From Armatimonadota bacterium (GTDB lineage Bacteria; Armatimonadota; Zipacnadia; Zipacnadales; VGFC01), in the NCBI GenBank assembly GCA_016869015.1, contig VGFB01000088.1, positions 1-9,501 of the forward strand: 9,501 bases of DNA, read 5' to 3'. The position numbers and the translations under genes are program-made. The first letter of the stretch is position 1. Each line of letters starts with the position of its first letter. Under the pieces are notes generated by a model that did not search any database, was not told where the DNA came from, and worked only from the letters and a program-made list of their open reading frames with translations. Below, piece by piece: positions 5,254 to 9,501 of the stretch.

Positions 5254-6819
5254 ATGAACCAGTTCCCGTTGCTTGTGAGGCGCGGCGCGCAGTTGGGAGT
5301 GTGGGCCGCGCTCGTGTTTGTGGGTGTCGTTCTTCCGGCGACCTTGCCGGGCCCGGCGGTGGCCGACGTCTACGGGATCTGCTACTACCCCGGCTGCTTC
5401 AGCCCGGTCCTCGTAGAGCGTACGCCGAACGCATGGGGCACGAACCGGGACCTGCGCGTCGTGTGCCCGAGGCACGCCAGCACCGCCGACAGGTGCTCGG
5501 AGGGGATTGCCGACGTTGAGCGCCAGATCGCAGAGCAACTGAAGATCCTGTCGGACCTCGTCGCGGGCGCGGACGACTGCTCGGACGACGCTCTCTGCCT
5601 TGAGGCATGGGACGCGGCATTCGACGAGGCAAAACGCAGACTGGACACGCTCTACGACGTGCTCAACCGCCTGAAGGCGCAGTGCCGGGCCCAGGACATC
5701 GGGGGCGGGCTTGACTCTCTGAACCCAACCAGCGGACCCTCGTCGCCCGAAGGCAGTAACGTGCCCCGGAACGCCCCCACTGGCGGGGCGGATACCGGGC
5801 GAGTCACCGGCGGCGTTGAGGGCCTGAACCCCTCGACGGGACCCCGCTCGCCGGAGGGCACGAATGTCGGCCGGGACGACCCGACTGCGGCTCCGGGGAC
5901 GACCTCGTCTCCTGCTACGTCCGGGGCGCCGTCGGTCCCGAGGAGCCTGGCTCAGCGGGTCCGCGACCGTCAGGCGCGGATGGAGCCCCTGAACACCTTG
6001 GGCACCGGGCAGGCTCCGGTCCCCGTCAACACGGGGAACCTGGACGCCGTGGGCCGGCACTTCGCGGCGCTTGAGCGGCTGTTTGGGCCCGTGCTGGCGG
6101 CAGCCTTCTCGCCGGGCCCGTCCGAGCCCGTCAACGGCATCGCTGAGCGTCCGACTGCGGAGGCTTCCACGCTCTGGGCAATCTCGGACAAGGGTCTGGC
6201 CGAGCCGAGGCTCGTCGATGCTGTCCAGATTCCGCAGACGCGAATCTACGAGGCCCTGTCGCGCGCACTCCCCCACAACGCGAACGCCGTCGCCTACGCG
6301 GCTGCGCTGGAACACACGGAGTCCGAAGCCAACGCAGCCCTGGAGCGAGGGGACAGGACGAAGGCCCTGGAGCTGGTGGACCACGCGCTGTACCTGGCCG
6401 CCCTGGGCCAGGGGGAGGACCGGCAGGCCGAGAGGAACTGGGTCGCCGCGGTCCGCGCGCTCTCCGAGCAGAGCTGGTGGTTCAACGACCACCTGCGCAC
6501 CTCCGGCGCGACGGCCGAGCAGGCCTTCGCGCAGTGGCAGGACGAGGTTCGCAAGACCGGACTCCCGGCGGACTACGTTGAGGACCAGCGGGAGGGCGGC
6601 TGGACGGACGAGCAGATCGCGCAGCACCGGGATGACCTGCTGGCGATCGCGCCGGCCGAACTGGTAAGCCGCCACCGCCAACTCGCCGCGGTGGCCGCGG
6701 TGCACGCGGGCGACGCGACGCACGAAGCGCGATCGATCGAGGACGGGGAGTGGGAACTCGCCGCCCTCCGGTGGCTGCGCCTTCGGGAAGAGCTGGGCGG
6801 AACGCCCCCCGAGGAATAG
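5254..6819 (+). CDS. Exported protein of unknown function with Cys-rich head, tandem repeat and helical C-terminus
   Basis: A 521-residue protein I do not recognise. Residues 1-37 form a clear signal peptide (R9, R10, hydrophobic 15-28, cleavage after AVA-37). The mature N-terminus holds seven cysteines (C43, C48, C71, C81, C109, C115, C144). The first part, CYYPGC...CPRH (43-74), resembles a CxxxxC...CxxH zinc knuckle, but in an exported protein these could instead form disulfides. Residues 82-143 are charged and helical, possibly coiled coil. Residues 150-211 contain two copies of a Gly/Pro/Ser-rich repeat, followed by a disordered linker to about 228. Residues 229-521 look alpha-helical; AALERGDRTKALELVDHALYLA (start at 361) is weakly TPR-like, and the tail is Trp- and Glu-rich (EWELAALRWLRLREEL). 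There is no lipobox or C-terminal anchor. It converges on the HerA-like ATPase with six bases between stops and appears to be its own transcription unit. The start is fixed by the site at 5241-5248. Coding status is sure; function unknown. Confidence 0.85.
   Translation: MNQFPLLVRRGAQLGVWAALVFVGVVLPATLPGPAVADVYGICYYPGCFSPVLVERTPNAWGTNRDLRVVCPRHASTADRCSEGIADVERQIAEQLKILSDLVAGADDCSDDALCLEAWDAAFDEAKRRLDTLYDVLNRLKAQCRAQDIGGGLDSLNPTSGPSSPEGSNVPRNAPTGGADTGRVTGGVEGLNPSTGPRSPEGTNVGRDDPTAAPGTTSSPATSGAPSVPRSLAQRVRDRQARMEPLNTLGTGQAPVPVNTGNLDAVGRHFAALERLFGPVLAAAFSPGPSEPVNGIAERPTAEASTLWAISDKGLAEPRLVDAVQIPQTRIYEALSRALPHNANAVAYAAALEHTESEANAALERGDRTKALELVDHALYLAALGQGEDRQAERNWVAAVRALSEQSWWFNDHLRTSGATAEQAFAQWQDEVRKTGLPADYVEDQREGGWTDEQIAQHRDDLLAIAPAELVSRHRQLAAVAAVHAGDATHEARSIEDGEWELAALRWLRLREELGGTPPEE
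5701..5886 (+). repeat. Two-copy coding repeat, 35-residue (105-bp) period
   Basis: Residues 150-176 and 186-211 of the exported protein share the pattern LNPxxGPxSPEGxNVxRxxPT, preceded by Gly and a hydrophobic-acidic pair. The two LNP motifs (residues 156 and 191) are 35 residues apart. The copies are clearly related in protein but diverged at the DNA level, so the duplication is not recent or has been reworked. Each copy is Gly/Pro/Ser-rich and probably extended. Confidence 0.75.
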
Positions 6820-6825
6820 CCGACC

Positions 6826-9264
6826 TCAGGCACGGAACAGGGGCTGGGCCGAGCCGTCGGCTTCCACGGCCCACGGCGTCCAGGCCAGGCCGAGGGCGCG
6901 AAGAGCGAGGTCGCTCTTGCGCGGGGGGATCGACAACTCCGTCAACTCGAACTGCGCAGGATCGACCGCGGCTTCGACGCTCTGCAGCTCAACCGCCAGT
7001 TCCTGCTCTGCGGCGGCGAGCTGCTCGCGAGCGGTGTTCAGCGCCGCCTCGGCCAGGGCCACCTCGTCACGACCGCGCGCAGTGCGGGCCACGCGGCGGA
7101 CGGCGGACGCAGCCTCCGTGATGTTCCGGCGGCTGGCGACCTTGCGGCCGAACAGGGCGCCCACGAGCGTCGCTCCCACCGACAGCGTCGTCTCCACGCC
7201 CCGGTACCCCTGCTCGGCGCGCGCTCGTTCGAGGCGCGTCTCAGCGGCGACGATCCGCTCCTGGATCGCGGCCAGCTTCGTGCCGTACTTGCTGCGGAGC
7301 TTCGCGACGGCGAGGTCCCGCCGCTCACGCGCGAGCTGCGCCAGCCGAGCGCGGAACTCCGCTTCGCTTTCCCCGGGCTGGGACGTCTGCTTCGGCGCGC
7401 CGCACTGCCACAGGCGCAGCGCGTGCTCGGCGCAGAGGAACTGGGTCAGATCCCGCTGCCAGGCCCCCGCTTGCTTGCCCGCGCCCAGACCGGCCGGTGC
7501 GGGCTCGTACTCGGCCGGCGCGGCCGGGGGATCGGCTCCCCACGCGCCGCCGGCCAGGACGGTGGCCGACTCCCAGGCGACCCCGCCCGTCGCATCCGGC
7601 ACATCCGCCAGCAGCGCCACGTCTCGCCACTCGTCGAGGCCCGCCCCGGCGCGGACGTAGTGCAGTTGGGCCGCACCGATGATGGCCGGGCGATACTGCA
7701 GGCGCGCCGTGCCCTGCGGCGGACGCGCGAGAGGCAGGAAGTACTGGTTGACCTCGGCGGCGACCAACGGGCGCTCGGGCAGTGGCTCCGGGGTCAGCGC
7801 CGGGGCCTGGGGCGCGGAGTCCGGCGGAGGCGCGGGCGGAGCAGCGGCGGGCTTGCGGTCGGCCATCAGGCGCTTGATCTGCTCCCGCGTCAAGGGCCCG
7901 CGCAGGTACGAGAGCGCCCAGCGCGAGTGGAACACGACCGGCTCGCTCTCATGGACGTTGTGCATGAGGAAGACGCGGCTGCCGAGGGACGCCAGCGTGC
8001 TCTCCAGGCGCGCCCGGTCGAACGTCTGCCCGGTCGCGGCCGCCGCGCCCTCCAGGCCGTCGAGCACCCGGGCCTGGTCCCGTTCGGTCTGGAGCCGCCC
8101 AATGAACCACGTGCCCATGTTCGCGAGCGCCTTGTAGTCGAGATCGACCGGGTTCTGCGTCGCGAGGACAACGCCCAGCCCGTAGGCCCGGGCCTGCTTG
8201 AGCAGCGTGAGCATCGGGCGCTTGCTCGGCGGCATCGCCGTGGGCGGGAAGAAGCCGAAGACCTCGTCCATGTACAGCAGCGCGCGGAGGCTGGGCGTGC
8301 CGGGCTGCCGGCGCATCCAGCCAATGACCTCGTTGAGTAGCAGCGTCACGAAGAACATCCGCTCGGGGTCCGAGAGGTGCGCGATGGATAGCACCGCGAT
8401 TCGCGGGCGACCCTCGGACGTGTACAGCAGGCGGCTCACATCCAGCGGTTCGCCTTCCATCCATCCCGCAAAGCTGGGCGAGGCGAGGAGCTGGTTCAGT
8501 CGAATCGCCAGCTCGAAGCGGTCCTTCTCGGGGTACACGCTGTCCAGGTCCATGACGCCGATGCGGCTGAACGGCGGCTGCTGCACCTCGCCGATGAGGG
8601 TGGGCAGATCGAGGTTGCGGCTCTCCGCCCACGCGCGCTCGATGATCGTGGACAACAGGATGTGCTCGCGGCTCGCCACCGGATCGGCCTCGATGTCCAG
8701 CAAGGCCAGCAAACCCGACACGGCCCCCTGAACGCGATCGCGCACGGCCTCCGTGTCCTCGGCGATCTGCGCGGGAGGGGCGTCGAAGGAGCGCAGCACG
8801 CTGATGGGCAGCCCGGCCGTGCTGCCGGGCGTGTAGACGACCGCCTCGGCGGCCTGCCGGAGCCGCGCGATGCGCGCGCCGTCCTGACCCCAGTCGGCCA
8901 GTCCCTTGCGCCACGCCTCGGCCGTCTCCGCCGCGTAGGCGTCAGGCGTCAGGCCCTTCCTCGCCGCCTGCTCCTCGTCGATCCAGGGCCGGAAGTCCTC
9001 CGCGCGAAGGTCCGGGAACGTGAGCAGCAGGTTCCCCAGGTCCCCCTTCGGGTCGATGGCAATCGCGGGCACACCGTCGATGGCCGCCTCCTCCAGCAGG
9101 TCCAGGCACAGCCCCGTCTTCCCACTGCCTGTCATCCCGATACACAAGCCATGAGTGGTCAGGTCGTTGGCGTCGTAGAGGATCAGATCGTCGAGGAGTC
9201 GCCTCCCGGCGAGGTCGTACGCGCGGCCAAGGTAGAAGGACCCCAGCTTCTCGAAGTCGTGCAT
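6826..9264 (-). CDS. HerA/FtsK-like P-loop ATPase with coiled-coil C-terminal region
   Basis: An 812-residue protein of a widely conserved but functionally unassigned family usually annotated as ATP-binding protein with a HerA/DUF87-type motor; such motors form rings that move DNA. Walker A is GMTGSGKT (43-50), preceded by DLTTHGLCI; IDPKGDLGNLLLTFPDL follows at 70-86. Walker B is ALLYMDEVFGFFPP (328-341, D333/E334), and VVLATQNPVDLDYK (365-378) carries the sensor-like Gln. R396 or R399 in TERDQARVLDGL could be an arginine finger. Residues 471-500 are a Pro/Ala linker. The C-terminal half has a conserved block at about 500-620, coiled coil at about 634-688, a short hydrophobic FGRK-containing segment (694-711), then coiled coil at about 731-768. 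There is no signal peptide. The start is supported by GAGG (minus strand, 9275-9272) seven bases upstream. Without neighbouring nuclease, toxin or methylase genes a defence role is not supported; DNA processing or conjugation-like transfer is possible. Confidence 0.9.
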   Translation of the reverse strand: MHDFEKLGSFYLGRAYDLAGRRLLDDLILYDANDLTTHGLCIGMTGSGKTGLCLDLLEEAAIDGVPAIAIDPKGDLGNLLLTFPDLRAEDFRPWIDEEQAARKGLTPDAYAAETAEAWRKGLADWGQDGARIARLRQAAEAVVYTPGSTAGLPISVLRSFDAPPAQIAEDTEAVRDRVQGAVSGLLALLDIEADPVASREHILLSTIIERAWAESRNLDLPTLIGEVQQPPFSRIGVMDLDSVYPEKDRFELAIRLNQLLASPSFAGWMEGEPLDVSRLLYTSEGRPRIAVLSIAHLSDPERMFFVTLLLNEVIGWMRRQPGTPSLRALLYMDEVFGFFPPTAMPPSKRPMLTLLKQARAYGLGVVLATQNPVDLDYKALANMGTWFIGRLQTERDQARVLDGLEGAAAATGQTFDRARLESTLASLGSRVFLMHNVHESEPVVFHSRWALSYLRGPLTREQIKRLMADRKPAAAPPAPPPDSAPQAPALTPEPLPERPLVAAEVNQYFLPLARPPQGTARLQYRPAIIGAAQLHYVRAGAGLDEWRDVALLADVPDATGGVAWESATVLAGGAWGADPPAAPAEYEPAPAGLGAGKQAGAWQRDLTQFLCAEHALRLWQCGAPKQTSQPGESEAEFRARLAQLARERRDLAVAKLRSKYGTKLAAIQERIVAAETRLERARAEQGYRGVETTLSVGATLVGALFGRKVASRRNITEAASAVRRVARTARGRDEVALAEAALNTAREQLAAAEQELAVELQSVEAAVDPAQFELTELSIPPRKSDLALRALGLAWTPWAVEADGSAQPLFRA

Positions 9265-9501
9265 GAGAGCGCCTCGCTTGAGAGGGTCGCGGCCAAAGAG
9301 GCAGTGAGCAAGTCAACGCCGAGACGAGCGAGGTGGTTTCGCCCCGGGGCCGGATCGGGCCTGGGCACGAGGAAGACCCTTGGGGGACTGACCGCCTGAG
9401 GCTGATCCCGCGGGCTTGGGCCGCGGGCGCCCTGGTCGAGAGCGCCCCGCCGCCGCCGGTGAGCCAGCGCCCAGATCGGAGAGGCTGCTGCGCTAGTTGT
9501 T
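9265..9501. other. 237-bp stretch upstream of the HerA-like ATPase without a supportable gene
   Basis: No reading frame here has a credible start and product. A 7-bp GC stem, CCCGCGG (9407-9413) with CCGCGGG (9421-9427) across a 7-base loop, is visible but has no adjacent T-run on either strand. The ATPase promoter should lie within this stretch; a TTGACT match on the minus strand (9316-9311) has no -10 partner. On the minus strand, 9492-9313 encodes a Gly/Pro/Lys/Arg-rich open stretch that resembles a disordered protein tail, but it lacks an ATG, GTG or TTG start and is closed by a TAG at 9495-9493. Confidence 0.5.

Noticed and set aside
5086..6723. 545-codon open frame on the minus strand opposite the exported protein
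   Set aside because: The plus-strand frame has a strong ribosome binding site, a signal peptide and structured repeats; the minus frame has none of these.
9311..9316. TTGACT as a -35 box for the HerA-like ATPase gene (minus strand)
   Set aside because: No -10-like hexamer occurs 16-18 bases downstream; that position is GC-only sequence.
9407..9427. 7-bp GC hairpin as a terminator
   Set aside because: There is no T-run on either side, and stems of this size are expected by chance at this base composition.
9473..9483. AGATCGGAGAG resembling a sequencing adapter start
   Set aside because: It lacks one base relative to AGATCGGAAGAG, and the flanks do not continue as adapter; treated as chance.
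9313..9492. Gly/Pro/Lys/Arg-rich minus-strand open stretch as the end of another gene
   Set aside because: It is closed upstream by TAG at 9495-9493 and has no ATG, GTG or TTG start, so it could only be real if the window end carries a sequencing error or frameshift.

Overview
The window is GC-rich bacterial DNA with G or C at most third codon positions. It holds six protein genes in almost gapless order and no RNA gene, CRISPR array, insertion sequence or phage gene that I can see. The mix suggests a large-genome environmental bacterium of the Planctomycetota/Armatimonadota type or a related uncultured phylum: an exported BNR_4-fold protein, proline-rich membrane-anchored proteins, an isolated pilus/secretion ATPase, a large HerA-like ATPase and REP-like palindromes. 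This assignment is an inference from gene style; no marker gene is present.

Layout. Positions 1-3730 (+) form a three-gene unit with overlapping stop/start codons (GTGA at 690-693, ATGA at 2102-2105). The genes are the 3' part of a proline-rich, single-pass membrane protein, an exported BNR_4-type beta-propeller protein, and a YtcJ/AepA-type amidohydrolase. Fourteen bases later, convergent on the minus strand, lies a short GspE/PilB-type ATPase (3745-5034). A 219-bp divergent intergenic region follows. Next is a signal-peptide-bearing protein of unknown function (5254-6819, +) with seven cysteines near its N-terminus and a tandem 35-residue repeat. Six bases further on, convergent again, is an 812-residue HerA/FtsK-like ATPase with a coiled-coil C-terminus (6826-9264, -). 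The last 237 bases show no supportable gene.

How the genes may work together. The overlapping codons of the first three genes imply coupled translation and perhaps a shared process, such as handling a polysaccharide or its breakdown products outside the membrane followed by a hydrolytic step. The substrate cannot be read from the sequence. The pilus/secretion ATPase, the exported hypothetical protein and the HerA-like ATPase are each single-gene units here, with no partner genes beside them.

The most notable observation is inside the amidohydrolase gene. Two REP-like palindromes (about 2155-2188 and 3166-3198) share an identical 14-base flank containing the GTAG tag (minus strand). Both are read in the same frame, so each adds the peptide APTTAV to the protein. 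They look like small mobile palindromes tolerated inside a reading frame. I did not find a convincing new multi-gene system.
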